Shown here in pieces: positions 15,051 to 15,075 of a stretch of 15,075 nt of DNA (position 1 is the stretch's first letter; each line of letters begins with the position of its first letter). The translations under genes were made by a program, and so were the position numbers. The notes under the pieces were generated by a model that had not been told where the DNA came from, ran no database searches, and saw nothing but the letters and a program-made list of their open reading frames with translations. This DNA comes from Fidelibacterota bacterium (GTDB lineage: Bacteria; Fidelibacterota; UBA2242; B5-G15), in NCBI GenBank assembly GCA_003645825.1, contig QNCQ01000014.1, forward strand, positions 1 through 15,075, given 5' to 3'.

Positions 15051-15075
15051 AACAGGTTGTAATCATGCACTATAC
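15047..15075 (+). CDS. Start of a gene cut by the window end
   Basis: An ATG at 15047 is preceded by TTAGGAG with a nine-base spacer and reads MKQVVIMHY before the window ends. The four-base ATGA overlap with the previous frame suggests an operon pair. The opening hydrophobic strand recalls the first strand of many alpha/beta enzymes, for example ThiI-type tRNA sulfurtransferases, but nine residues are too few to name it. Confidence 0.55.

Overview
The window looks like chromosome of a Gram-negative-type (double-membrane) bacterium of low to moderate G+C. Two proteins look like outer-membrane beta-barrels, export signals are common, and codon use favours AGA/AGG for Arg and ATA for Ile. The proteins are rich in Lys, Glu and Ile, which would suit a thermophile or an anaerobic candidate-phylum bacterium (for example the WOR-3 / Stahlbacteria type). 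That placement is inference only. No rRNA, tRNA, CRISPR array, insertion sequence or phage gene was recognised.

Layout. (1) Positions 8-2389, minus strand: an SppA-type serine/lysine peptidase whose N-terminal third looks like a small outer-membrane barrel. (2) Positions 2390-2774: a divergent intergenic stretch with one good promoter candidate for each direction. It also holds two consecutive open frames on the minus strand that may be the remains of a gene. (3) Positions 2775-6142, plus strand: three closely packed genes, namely an OB-fold/HD exoribonuclease of the YhaM type, a membrane protein resembling an ECF transporter S component, and an outer-membrane barrel. The last two may form an uptake pair for a small molecule. 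(4) Positions 6305-13459, plus strand: a nine-gene redox operon, rnfC-rnfD-rnfG-rnfE-rnfA-rnfB, then an RseC-family gene, a Tat-signal NusG-II-domain gene, and apbE. (5) Positions 13631-14683: pheA (chorismate mutase / prephenate dehydratase / ACT) behind its own probable promoter. (6) Positions 14718-15075: a small unrecognised gene whose stop overlaps the start of another gene that runs off the window.

How the genes fit together. The Rnf genes encode a membrane complex that couples electron transfer between ferredoxin and NAD to ion pumping. RnfC carries the NADH/flavin module and two [4Fe-4S] clusters, and RnfB carries the ferredoxin-like clusters. RnfA and RnfE carry the paired membrane cysteines, while RnfD and RnfG carry threonines that take covalent FMN. 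ApbE, last in the operon, attaches that FMN, so the operon encodes both the complex and its maturation enzyme. The RseC-like and Tat/NusG-II proteins between rnfB and apbE are the least understood members and the best candidates for an undescribed extracytoplasmic branch of the complex. The order C-D-G-E-A-B is the one known from clostridia, Thermotoga and Bacteroidetes, not the A-B-C-D-G-E order of proteobacteria.
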